Assembly (NCBI RefSeq): GCF_040372165.1
Contig: NZ_BAABWG010000004.1
Location: forward strand, 248,001-312,000
Origin: Hydrogenophaga sp040372165
GTDB lineage: Bacteria > Pseudomonadota > Gammaproteobacteria > Burkholderiales > Burkholderiaceae_C
Length of the DNA: 64,000 nt
Direction: 5' to 3'
In this document: positions 9,901 through 18,425 of the stretch, one piece after another
Layout: the number at the start of each line of letters is the position of its first letter
Numbering within the stretch: position 1 is the first letter of the stretch
The notes under the pieces: model-generated
The model's database searches: none
Seen by the model: the letters and a program-made list of their open reading frames with translations, nothing else
Told to the model about the DNA's origin: nothing
Position numbers and translations under genes: made by a program

Positions 9901-12900
9901 CGACGACATTGCCAAGCTCATGCGGTCCATGCGCAAGCTGCTGGAGGCGGGGCACTCGCTCATCGTCATCGAACACAACCTGGATGTGATCCGTGCGGCG
10001 GACTGGCTCATCGACCTTGGACCTGAAGGTGGCGCGGGCGGCGGCCTGGTGGTGGCCGAAGGCCCACCGGAAGAAGTGCGCCAGCACCGAAGCAGCCACA
10101 CCGCCAAGGCGCTGCGCGACTACGCCAAGGCCATGGGTGAGGTGTACGAGGTGGCAGAAGCAGGGACGGCCTGGCCGGTGCGTCAACCGCGGCAGCTGGA
10201 CCGCGGTGACAACGCCATTGAAATCATCAACGCGAAGGAGCACAACCTCAAACAGCTCACGGTGAACATTCCACGGGGGAAGTTCAACGTCATCTCTGGC
10301 GTGAGCGGTTCGGGCAAATCCACACTCGCTTTCGACATCTTGTTCAACGAAGGGCAGCGCCGCTACCTGGAAAGCCTCAATGCCTATGCGCGCAGCATTG
10401 TGCAACCGGCAGGACGCCCTGAGGTGGATGCCGTCTACGGCATCCCGCCGACGGTGGCGATCGAACAGCGGCTGTCGCGCGGCGGCCGAAAGTCCACCGT
10501 GGGCACCACCACCGAAGTGTGGCATTTCCTGCGCTTGCTCTACGTGAAGCTGGGCACGCAGCTTTGTGTGCACGATGGCGCAGAAGTGAAGCCACAAAGC
10601 GCGGACAGCATTGCGGCGGCCATCTTCAAACGCTACGCCGGGCAGCACATTGGTTTGCTGGCGCCGCTGGTGGTGAACCGAAAAGGTGTGTACACAGAAC
10701 TGGCGGATTGGGCACGCCCCCGCGGCTTCAGCCATTTGCGCGTCGATGGCGAGTTTCTTCCCACCGATGGCTTTCCGCGCATTGACCGCTTCAAGGAGCA
10801 CACCATCGAGCTGCCCGTGGCCGATGGCGTGGTGGATGCCGCCAACGAGGCCTGGCTGCGTCGTCACCTGGCACAGGCGCTGGAGCACGGCAAAGGCGTG
10901 GTGCATGTGTTGACGCCCCTTGATGGATTGCAACACGCCTTGGCCGAAGGCGAGAGCACGGCAGGATTGGGCAACGTGGAAGTGTTCTCTACCATCCGGG
11001 CCTGCCCGGTGTGCAGCACCAGTTACGCTGAACTCGACCCGCGCCTGTTTTCGTACAACAGCAAGCACGGTTGGTGTCCATCCTGTGTGGGTACGGGCTT
11101 GGCGCTGTCGCGAGAACAGCGCAAGGAGCTGGACGACTCGGTGCGCGACGACAAGGAGCGTGGCCGCGAGCAGAGTTTTGCCGAGCGCGAAGTTGAAGGG
11201 CTGGGTGATGAAGCCTGTCCGGATTGCCTGGGCACTCGCCTGAACATGCAGGCTCGCGCTGTTCGTTTTGCGGGCGTGGCGATCACCGACATCGCGCGCT
11301 TGTCGGTCTCGGAGGTCAGGTTGTGGGTTCAGTCATTGATGGCGGGGAGTGCTTTGTCGCCGCGTGAAGCCGATATCGCGCGCGATCTGCTGCCAGAGAT
11401 CGAGAGCAGACTGAGCTTTCTGGAAGAAGTGGGTCTGAGTTACCTCACGCTGGACCGGGGAGCACCCACGCTCAGTGGCGGTGAGTCACAACGCATCCGT
11501 CTGGCGGCACAGTTGGGCAGCCACTTGCAAGGCGTCTGTTATGTGCTCGATGAGCCCACCATCGGCTTGCATGCCCGCGACAACAAGATCTTGCTGAACG
11601 CGCTGCACAAACTGGGTGATCAGGGCAACACTCTGGTGGTGGTCGAACATGACGAAGACACCATCCGCAGCGCAGATCATGTGATTGACATCGGTCCCAG
11701 TGCGGGCAAGCGTGGCGGTCGTGTGGTCGCTCAGGGCTCGCCCGGCGACATTGCACAATCCGCCGATTCCGTGACGGGGCGCTATTTGCTGCAGGCCATG
11801 CAGCATCCGCTTCAGCCGCGTCGTGCGGTGGCCAAAGACACCCCGATGCTGGCGCTCAAAGGCGCCCGCATGCACAACTTGCAGTCGGTGGATGCGGAGG
11901 TGCCTTTGCACCATCTGGTGGTCGTGACAGGCGTATCGGGTTCGGGTAAATCCACACTCGCGCGAGATGTCTTGCTGACCAATGTGGCCGAGGCGGTCTC
12001 CATGCGCCAGACCGCCGCGGGGCGCAAGCGCTGGGATGCTGGAGAGCGCCCGCAGTGGGTGGGCTGCGCCAGGCTGCTGGGCACAGAGTCGGTAGACCGT
12101 GTGCTGGAGGTCGACCAGACGCCCATCGGCAAGACACCGCGCTCATGCCCGGCAACCTACATCGGCTTCTGGGATACGGTGCGCAAGCTGTTCGCAGGCA
12201 CGCTGGAGGCCAAGGCCAGAGGCTACGCGCCCGGCCGTTTCTCCTTCAATACCGGTGAAGGCCGATGCCCGGCTTGCGAAGGCCAGGGTATGCGCACGAT
12301 CGAGATGAGCTTTTTGCCCGACGTGAAGGTGCCGTGCGAGGTGTGCCATGGTGCCCGCTTCAATCCGGAGACCCTCTCGGTGACTTGGAAGGGCAAGAAC
12401 ATTGGCGAGGTGTTGCAGATGGAAGTGGACGAGGCTGTGGAGTTCTTTGCCTCCATGCCCGCCATCAGTCATCCACTGCAATTGCTCAAAGATGTGGGTC
12501 TTGGCTACCTGACGCTGGGACAACCATCACCCACCCTCAGTGGTGGCGAGGCGCAGCGCATCAAGCTGGTGACCGAGCTTTCCAAGGTGCGAGACGACAT
12601 TGGGCGGCGTGGGCAGAAAGCGCCCCACACGCTGTATGTCCTGGACGAGCCCACGGTGGGCCTTCACATGGCCGATGTGGAAAAGCTCATCCGGGTGCTG
12701 CACCGACTGGTGGACGGTGGGCACAGTGTCGTGGTCATCGAGCATGACCTGGACGTCATGGCCGAAGCGGACTGGATCATCGATCTGGGACCCGAAGGAG
12801 GCTCAGGCGGAGGGCGGATTGTTGCGTCTGCGCCACCAGAGGAGGTGGTTCGGCTGGGCACACATACTGGTGTGGTGTTGCAGGGGCTGCTCGAAAGCCG

Positions 12901-12904
12901 CTGA
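6995..12904 (+). CDS. double-length UvrA paralogue (two UvrA units fused)
   Basis: This 1969-residue protein is about twice the length of UvrA (about 940). It has four ATPase cassettes. Walker A motifs begin near residues 58 (GPSGSGKSS), 730, 1102 and 1646 (GVSGSGKST in the last three). There are four LSGGE signatures (LSGGEVQRINL, LSGGEAQRLKL, LSGGESQRIRL, LSGGEAQRIKL) and four Walker B boxes of the type LDEP or FDEP. Cys-x2-Cys zinc modules occur in each part (for example CPTCGGSGFEHVEMQF and CPACEGQGMRTIEMSF). The second UvrA unit begins near residue 1070. The first unit has a Lys/Ala/Ser-rich insert near residue 225 in the region that corresponds to the UvrB-binding domain. UvrA normally finds DNA damage as a dimer, so one chain could form an intramolecular dimer. 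GGAG at 6985-6988 sets the start. The gene is monocistronic. Confidence 0.9.
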   Translation: MSTSRTASATKSADRQPHASPANQEGAQGNILIRGARQHNLKGLDLDIHTGELTVVTGPSGSGKSSLVFDTLFAEGQRRYVETFSAYARQFLDRMDKPAVDRVEGVPPAIAIDQTNPVRSSRSTVGTMTELNDHLKLLFARGGDLFDRETGQPVRHDSPATIMAALRERVAEMGDEEPRLVLTFPVELPPETSAEEIEQWLSASGYTRVQAERVVKRAPDLVADKSASAGKTAKPKAAARKGSRSAASKSLSGESVKVLDVVADRFRLSKADDARVMEAIEVGLKRGSGKLMVYVLGRDEAVEPVIWRFSTGLHCPESDIRYQKPTPSMFSFNSAVGACDACRGFGRVIGVDYGLVIPDERLSLRGGAVKVFQTPAWKECQDDLMKHAEAAGIPRDTPWAKLTQEQQNWVRFGSPNWNGKWNQQWYGISRFFEYLESKAYKMHIRVLLSKYRSYTECPSCRGARLKSDSLLWRLGTKAQADDVLDATQRFMPEGVKWDRAQLEALPGLCLHDLMLMPLDKLRSFFQALENALPKGKAAGTDGQAQALRLLFEEINTRLRYLCEVGIGYLTLDRQSRTLSGGEVQRINLTTALGTSLVNTLFVLDEPSIGLHPRDMERINEAMLRLRDAGNTLVVVEHDPAVMLAADRLIDMGPGPGERGGQIVFDGTPETIRRADTLTGAYLGGRKQVGMGIKRMVTDSTPRLILEGAREHNLQNLHIDFPLQRLVVVTGVSGSGKSTLIQDVLAPALMRHFGKATESPGEHDRLLGGDHLSDVVYVDQSPIGKTARSNPVSYVGAWDAIRSLFAATPVSRQRGYTQAKFSFNSGDGRCPTCGGSGFEHVEMQFLSDVYLRCPDCDGKRYRPEVLEVRLERGGRQLNVADVLALTVSEAAALFADDRDVIRALQPIVDVGLEYVKLGQPVPTLSGGEAQRLKLAGFLADAAKSASASKQKLAKKGTLFLFDEPTTGLHFDDIAKLMRSMRKLLEAGHSLIVIEHNLDVIRAADWLIDLGPEGGAGGGLVVAEGPPEEVRQHRSSHTAKALRDYAKAMGEVYEVAEAGTAWPVRQPRQLDRGDNAIEIINAKEHNLKQLTVNIPRGKFNVISGVSGSGKSTLAFDILFNEGQRRYLESLNAYARSIVQPAGRPEVDAVYGIPPTVAIEQRLSRGGRKSTVGTTTEVWHFLRLLYVKLGTQLCVHDGAEVKPQSADSIAAAIFKRYAGQHIGLLAPLVVNRKGVYTELADWARPRGFSHLRVDGEFLPTDGFPRIDRFKEHTIELPVADGVVDAANEAWLRRHLAQALEHGKGVVHVLTPLDGLQHALAEGESTAGLGNVEVFSTIRACPVCSTSYAELDPRLFSYNSKHGWCPSCVGTGLALSREQRKELDDSVRDDKERGREQSFAEREVEGLGDEACPDCLGTRLNMQARAVRFAGVAITDIARLSVSEVRLWVQSLMAGSALSPREADIARDLLPEIESRLSFLEEVGLSYLTLDRGAPTLSGGESQRIRLAAQLGSHLQGVCYVLDEPTIGLHARDNKILLNALHKLGDQGNTLVVVEHDEDTIRSADHVIDIGPSAGKRGGRVVAQGSPGDIAQSADSVTGRYLLQAMQHPLQPRRAVAKDTPMLALKGARMHNLQSVDAEVPLHHLVVVTGVSGSGKSTLARDVLLTNVAEAVSMRQTAAGRKRWDAGERPQWVGCARLLGTESVDRVLEVDQTPIGKTPRSCPATYIGFWDTVRKLFAGTLEAKARGYAPGRFSFNTGEGRCPACEGQGMRTIEMSFLPDVKVPCEVCHGARFNPETLSVTWKGKNIGEVLQMEVDEAVEFFASMPAISHPLQLLKDVGLGYLTLGQPSPTLSGGEAQRIKLVTELSKVRDDIGRRGQKAPHTLYVLDEPTVGLHMADVEKLIRVLHRLVDGGHSVVVIEHDLDVMAEADWIIDLGPEGGSGGGRIVASAPPEEVVRLGTHTGVVLQGLLESR

Positions 12905-13053
12905 AACGCTGGGCCTCGCGCGAGCCTCACCTGTTTGGGGGGGAGGGGCGAGCAAAAATGCGTGAGTTCACTCATGCAACACATGAGGGGTGAACGGTAA
13001 CTTCTGGTTGGTAGGCACTTCGCTTGAGTGTCTGATTGATTCAGGAGTTCACC

Positions 13054-13143
13054 ATGTTTGCAGGCGCAGGGATCGCGCGCACCAGGCCCCACTCACGGTT
13101 GCACGAGGGGGCTTGCCCCGGGACGGTACCGCCATGGCCGTAA
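13054..13143 (+). CDS. possible 29-residue leader ORF overlapping next start
   Basis: ATG 13054 follows CAGGAG at 13042-13047 with ideal spacing. It opens a 29-codon frame (MFAGAGIARTRPHSRL onward) that ends with TAA at 13141-13143, 10 nt inside the next gene. The downstream ATG (13134) has only a poor ribosome-binding site, so this ORF may couple its translation. There is no similarity evidence, so it could be chance. Confidence 0.35.
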   Translation: MFAGAGIARTRPHSRLHEGACPGTVPPWP

Positions 13144-14900
13144 AGCCAAGCTCGAGAGCGGCAGTGTGGGCGACGGCGGTGGCGGGTGTTTGTCTCCCCA
13201 TGCCGGCGGTCCACGCACAATCCGGCAACGAGGCCGTTCTTGAACAGTGGTCGGAGCAGACCGGCGAGCAGGTTCAGGTATCGCGGGACGAGGCTGGCGG
13301 TGTGACCTGGTCAGTTTCGGCGTCGGTGGACGCATATCAGCGCCGGGTGGAGGCACCTGCGGATTCGCAGGAGCTCACGCCATACCGGAATGGGGACTTC
13401 CACAGCGTCACCACCTCTGGGGAATGGCAATCCCAAAAGGGTGATGGGCAGACATCGCATGTCTTCTTTGCCAACACCCATTCGTCCGATCCTGCCATCC
13501 ATTCGCTTTACCGCAATCAGATCACGACCTTGCAGGCCGGGTTTGGGGATGCTTCGCGCCGTGCGGCCGCTGGTGATGTGGTGGCCAACTTTTCCATGTT
13601 GGGCGCCAGCACGGGCTTGCGTGGCATTTCAGCGCAATGGCAAGGAAGCCGGCACTCCGTGGAGGGCTTCAGCGGGGTGGTGGTTCACAGCTGGGAAACC
13701 TTGTTCGGGACCAAGGCGCTGCCCGATGCCAGCGATGTTCCTTTGCGAAAGCGAAACGTTCATGGCCTGAAGTTCAACACCGCCTTGAATGAGCAGGTCA
13801 CCGTATTTGCCACGGTACAGACCTTCGACGACCGCAAGCTCAGTGGCATGGCGGCGTCTGTGGCTGGTGATAGTTCCTATGCAGACAGCTTGCCGGAGCC
13901 GGCCTACAACGCGCAAAGCTCGACCCTGGGTTTGTCGTACCGGCGAAGCTTTGGCGGCGGGCAAACCCTTGATCTGGTGATGGAGCAAGGGTGGAGCCGT
14001 GCCGGCAACACGTCTCAAGCATCGCGGACCTCGGCGCAGGCTCACAACCTCAATCTTCAGGGGTCAGTCCCCTGGAGCGATGGGCAGTACTCCCTGGGTC
14101 TGGGACATCATGAACTCGGCATGCAATGGACGGGTCTGGGTGCGGCGGCGTACCCCGGCTCGCGAGAATCCTATCTGACCAATGGCCTTCAGTGGGACAA
14201 CGGGTTCAGCTGGCTGCATGACTGGCGCGACGGCATGAGCCGTCAGCCATGGGGAGACGACGTCTATGAGGCCCGGTTGATGACTTCCACCCACCAGATC
14301 GGCTGGCAACCTGAATGGATGAATGGCGGCATGCTCGCGCTTCACGACATTCGGACTCGCAGCAGCGACAACGCCGACAACACCTCGCGTGCTCACAAGA
14401 CGCAGGCTTCGGTCTCCATGGTGAGCGGCGGCTGGCAAGGCTCTGCGCAATCGGGTCTTTCAGGCCAGGATGTGATTGCTGAGTCGGGCGAGCGAGAGCG
14501 AGTACGGGACTGGCAGGTGTCTGTCGGCCATAGCGCGCAAGATCTGGCGCAAAACGCCTTCCGGCTGAGTTCATATTCGGCCAGTGTTTTTGCAGGCCGA
14601 AAGAGCCATTTGTCCAGAGGAGATGGCCGCATGGTGGTGCGCAGCGTGGGCTTTGATCTGAGCAGCTACAGCCCGGTCTGGGGGAGCTTGTCCCTTTCCC
14701 ACTCGCGCCAGTGGGTTCGCCTGGCAGCAGGTGGTGAAGAGGTGCCCACGCGCAACACCACGCTCGACTATGTCAAGGAGCTGCAGAACGGACTGACTTT
14801 TCGGATCTATGCAAGCCGCCTTGACCAGAACCTGGGCCTGCCCTACGCCGAGCTGAACGAAAAACTGGTGGGTGTTCAGTTGAGCAAGTCCTTTCAATAG
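13134..14900 (+). CDS. putative outer membrane beta-barrel protein
   Basis: The protein has 588 residues from ATG 13134, with a signal peptide (charged start, hydrophobic core, cleavage after AVHAQ). The mature protein is rich in alternating polar and aromatic residues, with many short strands ending in Tyr, Trp or Phe, and closes with KLVGVQLSKSFQ. This is consistent with a beta-barrel of 14 or more strands, although the last residue is Gln rather than the usual Phe. I do not recognise the family. Two more exported proteins follow on the same strand at short distance (50 bp and 95 bp), suggesting one operon and a joint surface function. The frame extends upstream to 12990, but that start would hide the signal peptide. 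Confidence 0.6.
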   Translation: MAVKPSSRAAVWATAVAGVCLPMPAVHAQSGNEAVLEQWSEQTGEQVQVSRDEAGGVTWSVSASVDAYQRRVEAPADSQELTPYRNGDFHSVTTSGEWQSQKGDGQTSHVFFANTHSSDPAIHSLYRNQITTLQAGFGDASRRAAAGDVVANFSMLGASTGLRGISAQWQGSRHSVEGFSGVVVHSWETLFGTKALPDASDVPLRKRNVHGLKFNTALNEQVTVFATVQTFDDRKLSGMAASVAGDSSYADSLPEPAYNAQSSTLGLSYRRSFGGGQTLDLVMEQGWSRAGNTSQASRTSAQAHNLNLQGSVPWSDGQYSLGLGHHELGMQWTGLGAAAYPGSRESYLTNGLQWDNGFSWLHDWRDGMSRQPWGDDVYEARLMTSTHQIGWQPEWMNGGMLALHDIRTRSSDNADNTSRAHKTQASVSMVSGGWQGSAQSGLSGQDVIAESGERERVRDWQVSVGHSAQDLAQNAFRLSSYSASVFAGRKSHLSRGDGRMVVRSVGFDLSSYSPVWGSLSLSHSRQWVRLAAGGEEVPTRNTTLDYVKELQNGLTFRIYASRLDQNLGLPYAELNEKLVGVQLSKSFQ

Positions 14901-14950
14901 GTGATGTCGAATATCCCCTGACATCCCTCCAATCACAGAAGAGATATGCC

Positions 14951-15625
14951 ATGACATCGCAATCCGTGAAACGCTCGAAGCGTCTGCCGCGCATGGTCGG
15001 CTTTGGCGCACTGGTGCTGGCCAGCGCGCCCACAGGTTGGGCGCAAGAGGGCATCGCTCCATCGCCATTGACCACGCCGCCAGTGCAGACGACCAATGCC
15101 TGTCTGCCTGGCAGTGAAATCTACGAAGTGGCCGATGAGTTGTTGAGGGCCTATGAGCGAGGCGACCTGGCTACCTTGCAGAGAAGGATTGACCCGAGAA
15201 CGCCTGGTCTGGGCCGAATTCTCGATGGCACTGCCCGGGCGCAAATGCAGCAGATCCGGGTGTCGGTACGAAGGACGGATCAGTCGCTGCAGTGCGGACC
15301 GGATGTGGCGTCCATTCATTTCCTCTGGGAAAAGCGTTCGCAAAGCGCTGTGGATCTGAAGCCGAGCCTGGAGAAAGGCCTGACCGCACTGCTGTTGGTG
15401 AATGCTGGACCGGCCGGTGAGAAGGAATGGCGCGTGGTTTCGGTCTCAGGCCTCAACCTGTTCGCTCCTGTATTGCGTCCACCGCCACTTCCCGAGCCTC
15501 CACCGGTAGCGGTGCAACCACCGCCACCGCCGGCGCCGGTGAGGCCGCCTCGTGCATCACCGCCGCCGCCGCCACCCTCCGCACCACCTTCGACCACCAC
15601 ACCGGCACCCGGGTCGGGCCCGTGA
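14951..15625 (+). CDS. exported protein with proline-rich tail
   Basis: This 224-residue protein has a clear signal peptide ending in PTGWAQ. A short globular part follows (about residues 50-170: EIYEVADELLRAYERGDL, RIDPRTPGLGRILDGTA, ASIHFLWEKRSQ), which resembles the small periplasmic DUFs that follow cell-surface genes. The final 50 residues are almost all Pro, Ala, Ser and Thr, which suggests a flexible spacer across peptidoglycan. It is the second of three consecutive exported genes. The function is unknown. Confidence 0.6.
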   Translation: MTSQSVKRSKRLPRMVGFGALVLASAPTGWAQEGIAPSPLTTPPVQTTNACLPGSEIYEVADELLRAYERGDLATLQRRIDPRTPGLGRILDGTARAQMQQIRVSVRRTDQSLQCGPDVASIHFLWEKRSQSAVDLKPSLEKGLTALLLVNAGPAGEKEWRVVSVSGLNLFAPVLRPPPLPEPPPVAVQPPPPPAPVRPPRASPPPPPPSAPPSTTTPAPGSGP

Positions 15626-15720
15626 TGCCTGGAGCGTGGCGGAGATGATCTGCAGCCGCCTTCGTTCGGACAGAGCAGACACGACGCAGATTCAAAACCA
15701 TTGTGAGAGAGGTACGAAAA

Positions 15721-17532
15721 ATGAAGTTGCCTGACATTCCATCGAGACATATGGCCGCTTGCATGGCCCTGGTCGCATTGAGCATCCCTGCTGCTCCGGT
15801 TTACGCTGCGAATCCCGCGGACGCGAAGCTTTCCAATGTGGGCGGGACTATCTACGTCCGCTCCGAGCCGCAAGGCTACGTCGGCATCTACAGAGGGCGA
15901 CATGCGTCAGGTGTTGAGTTGACAGCGCTTGCGTCAGCCAGTGCGTCGGATGACTACCGCATCAACAGCTGGAAAACGGCTTTGGTTCTGCAGCGATACG
16001 GCTTCTCCTACCAACCCGACATTGAAGGCCATGTTGATACGGAAGGAGGGGTGTATGGAGAAAGCTATGTCAGCAAACCAAAGCGCAAGAGGCCCCGCAG
16101 CGTTTGGAAGGATGTGACTCTGAGGTACTCCGCCAGCGAATTGGACAGCTTTGCAGCGCAGGTTTGCAATGCGCATGCGGAGACATTGCGCCAGCAGAAC
16201 GTTCCTGATGGCGATATTCTCAAGGAAGACCGAATCGTCGATATTTATTCATTGCCGCAAGGCAAGTCTGTGGTGGTTCGTTCGCACGAAGGCTTTTTCC
16301 ACGACTTCGTCGGCGCAGATCCGATCTCCCCAAGGGAGCTCAAGATGGTGTGCATGGGGCTTCCGAAGCCTTCAGTGGCGACGGCGGGCGACCTGAAAGG
16401 ATCAACAGCCGTGACCAATGCGCATTTGACCATTCTCAAACAATCCACGCTGGGCGGCTCTTGCAAGGTGAACCTGTCAACCGTGGTGACAACCGACACG
16501 GCCAATACCGAGGTGCGTTTCCGCTTTGAGCACACCAATGGCAAGCTGAGTGACATCAAGTCAGTGATAACCAGTCACACCAAAAAGGCGATGGACGCTT
16601 ACTGGTACGACGTGCCGTTTGATCCGGCGGGGGACGAGATGGGCAGCATCCGCATGGTCGGTGTATCTCACGAGTTCACGTCTGACTGGGAGGCATATCA
16701 CATGACGTGCAACGCGGCATCGCCTGGTGACGTGGCCACCACGGCACCGCCTGCTCCACCCAAGCGAACCTCCGTCAAACCCTCGGTTGAGCTCCTGCTG
16801 GAGCCGACAGCCAAGGTCATGCACCGGGGCCTGTTGTGTCCCACCAAAGTGAAGGTCACGGCAAAGATCCATTCCAAAATGGCTTTCACCGGAACCGGGT
16901 TGGTACACATGAAGCAGGGCGGGCACTCGTTCGCCAAGCATGATGTTCAACTCAGCCCCTTCATCGTGTGGCAACACCTCGATGAGTTTGATCTGAAGCC
17001 ATGGGGCGCGGTCAATGCGCCAACAGGCATGGCCGGCGGATCGCATACTCTTCAGGGGCTCCCGGGCAGTGCCAATTCGCAATCCACTCAAAGGTTTGAA
17101 CTGCGCTACGTCTTGACCAACAATCAGGCGCCGGTTGTCACCACACCATTCGAGATCATTGCCGTCTCCTGCGTGGATCCGAAAGTCAACGGCGGCATCC
17201 AGCCTGCGATGGACCTGGGCCTGAACAAGCCCGAACCCCCTCAGCAAGCAGTGCCGCGTCCTTTGGCTGCCGAACGGCAAGACCTCAGGCGCCCGGAGGA
17301 AGAGAAGCCTACACCTGCACGGGTTGCCCCAGCGACGCTGCAGCTCAAGCCACCGGCATCTCCGGATGAACCGCGCGAGCCCAGGAGTAAAGCGCCAAAG
17401 CCCCAGATGCGCTCCAGTGCTCAGCCAGATCAGGCAGCGGCACAGGATTGCAAATACGACCCCAACAGTGCGAGGCTTCCATGCTGGCCCGAGAAGCGCA
17501 AGCCCATGAAGCTGATCAACCCGTTCGAATGA
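15721..17532 (+). CDS. large exported protein of unknown function
   Basis: The protein has 603 residues from ATG 15721, just after GAGAGG. The signal peptide ends in APVYAAN. The N-terminal third is unfamiliar (GGTIYVRSEPQGYVGIYRG). Two related beta-rich segments seem to follow: one around GGSCKVNLSTVVTTD and one around RGLLCPTKVKVTAKIHSK, each with a Cys at the start of a strand and another later (YHMTCNA, AVSCVDP), consistent with two disulphide-bonded immunoglobulin-like domains. The C-terminal 110 residues are Pro/Arg/Lys-rich, ending CWPEKRKPMKLINPFE. Paired cysteines and the signal peptide argue for a periplasmic or surface location. It is the last gene of the three-gene exported cluster. 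Confidence 0.6.
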   Translation: MKLPDIPSRHMAACMALVALSIPAAPVYAANPADAKLSNVGGTIYVRSEPQGYVGIYRGRHASGVELTALASASASDDYRINSWKTALVLQRYGFSYQPDIEGHVDTEGGVYGESYVSKPKRKRPRSVWKDVTLRYSASELDSFAAQVCNAHAETLRQQNVPDGDILKEDRIVDIYSLPQGKSVVVRSHEGFFHDFVGADPISPRELKMVCMGLPKPSVATAGDLKGSTAVTNAHLTILKQSTLGGSCKVNLSTVVTTDTANTEVRFRFEHTNGKLSDIKSVITSHTKKAMDAYWYDVPFDPAGDEMGSIRMVGVSHEFTSDWEAYHMTCNAASPGDVATTAPPAPPKRTSVKPSVELLLEPTAKVMHRGLLCPTKVKVTAKIHSKMAFTGTGLVHMKQGGHSFAKHDVQLSPFIVWQHLDEFDLKPWGAVNAPTGMAGGSHTLQGLPGSANSQSTQRFELRYVLTNNQAPVVTTPFEIIAVSCVDPKVNGGIQPAMDLGLNKPEPPQQAVPRPLAAERQDLRRPEEEKPTPARVAPATLQLKPPASPDEPREPRSKAPKPQMRSSAQPDQAAAQDCKYDPNSARLPCWPEKRKPMKLINPFE

Positions 17533-17540
17533 CGAAAGAT

Positions 17541-17576
17541 GCTGCGCCAGGCTGCCACATTGCGGCCTGGCGCAGC
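17541..17576. repeat. 11-bp perfect inverted repeat after exported cluster
   Basis: GCTGCGCCAGG (17541-17551) is the exact reverse complement of CCTGGCGCAGC (17566-17576), with a 14-nt loop. It begins 8 bp after the stop of the exported-protein gene and probably ends that transcript or protects its 3' end. No T run follows on either strand. Confidence 0.6.
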
Positions 17577-17625
17577 ACCGGCAAGATGGGCGGGCAAGCG
17601 GAGCAGAAATCGGCGACACTGGGCC

Positions 17626-17973
17626 ATGGCCCAAACGCCTCGCCTGATTCACATTCACCCGGAAGCGCCGCTCAAGCCGGCGCTGGGGGATGGCTGCAAC
17701 GGCTGCGGCGTGTGCTGCATTCTGGAGCCATGCCCTCTGGGGCAACTGGTCTCCAGGAAGCGGTCAGGGGCGTGCAAAGCCTTGCGTTGGGACGAATCAC
17801 AATCGCTGTACCGGTGTGGAATGGTGACCGATCCCGACGCTGTCCTGGGCGTACGCTGGAAATGGGCATCCCCAGTGCTCCGGCGGCTGGCCATGCGCTG
17901 GATATCGGCAGGCAGCGGGTGCGATGCGGCCATCGAAGCCATCCCCGCGCAATCCGCAACCGAAAGAGACTAG
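17626..17973 (+). CDS. YkgJ-type cysteine-cluster protein
   Basis: The protein has 115 residues from ATG 17626 (MAQTPRLIHIHPEAPL). It carries GCNGCGVCCILEPCPLG, then a Cys in SGACKAL, one in YRCGM and one in GSGCDA. This spacing matches small proteins of the YkgJ zinc/iron-chelating type, cytoplasmic and of unknown role. The longer frame from 17539 starts inside the inverted repeat and lacks family support. The end overlaps the convergent acetyltransferase gene by 4 bp. Confidence 0.65.
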   Translation: MAQTPRLIHIHPEAPLKPALGDGCNGCGVCCILEPCPLGQLVSRKRSGACKALRWDESQSLYRCGMVTDPDAVLGVRWKWASPVLRRLAMRWISAGSGCDAAIEAIPAQSATERD

Positions 17974-18425
17974 ATCTCGCGCGTCATGAACTCGACTTGC
18001 TCGGTCTTGTTCTGGCCTTCCCAGGGAAGGCAGAAGGCAAAGCCGTGCTGGATGTAGAGCTCCCTGGCGGCATCGAAATACTCATGGGTGCCTGTGGACA
18101 GGCTCATGCGGTCATAGCCCAGCAGCAAGGCTTTCTGAAACAGGAATTGCAGCAGCTGGCTTGCCACGCCTTTGCGCCGGTAGGCTTTTCTTGTCCGCAG
18201 ACTTTTGAGTTCGATGTGCGTGGGAGATATCTCGCATAGCGCAGCACAGCCTATGGGCTGGTTGCCATCCCACACGACCCATAGGTGATGCCCCTTGGTG
18301 GCGAAGTCGTCCAGCGACAGTGCGTGTTCTTGCACCGCTGAGCCCAGAGCCGCCATTTCTTTTGCGTGTTCCATCAGTAGCGCCTTGACGCTCCGATGCA
18401 TGAGTCCGCCTTCTCGGATCCGCAT
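17970..18425 (-). CDS. GNAT acetyltransferase, downstream paralogue
   Basis: This 151-residue GNAT-fold enzyme has the acetyl-CoA motif RTRKAYRRKGVASQLLQFL around residue 77 and the usual C-terminal AARELYIQHGFAFC. It aligns well along its length with its upstream neighbour (VKALLMEHAKEM against VKAFLQEHLDDM; IGCAALCEISPTHIELKSLRT against VGCVALKTLSPVHGEIKTMRT), so the two are paralogues from a tandem duplication. An alternative ATG at 18401 (MHRSVKALL) is possible. The acceptor is unknown. It overlaps the upstream paralogue by 52 bp. Confidence 0.82.
   Translation of the reverse strand: MRIREGGLMHRSVKALLMEHAKEMAALGSAVQEHALSLDDFATKGHHLWVVWDGNQPIGCAALCEISPTHIELKSLRTRKAYRRKGVASQLLQFLFQKALLLGYDRMSLSTGTHEYFDAARELYIQHGFAFCLPWEGQNKTEQVEFMTREI

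Noticed and set aside
7742..11068. Long minus-strand frames (467 and 411 codons) inside the UvrA gene
   Set aside because: They are antisense shadows of GC-rich coding sequence with a complete UvrA on the plus strand.
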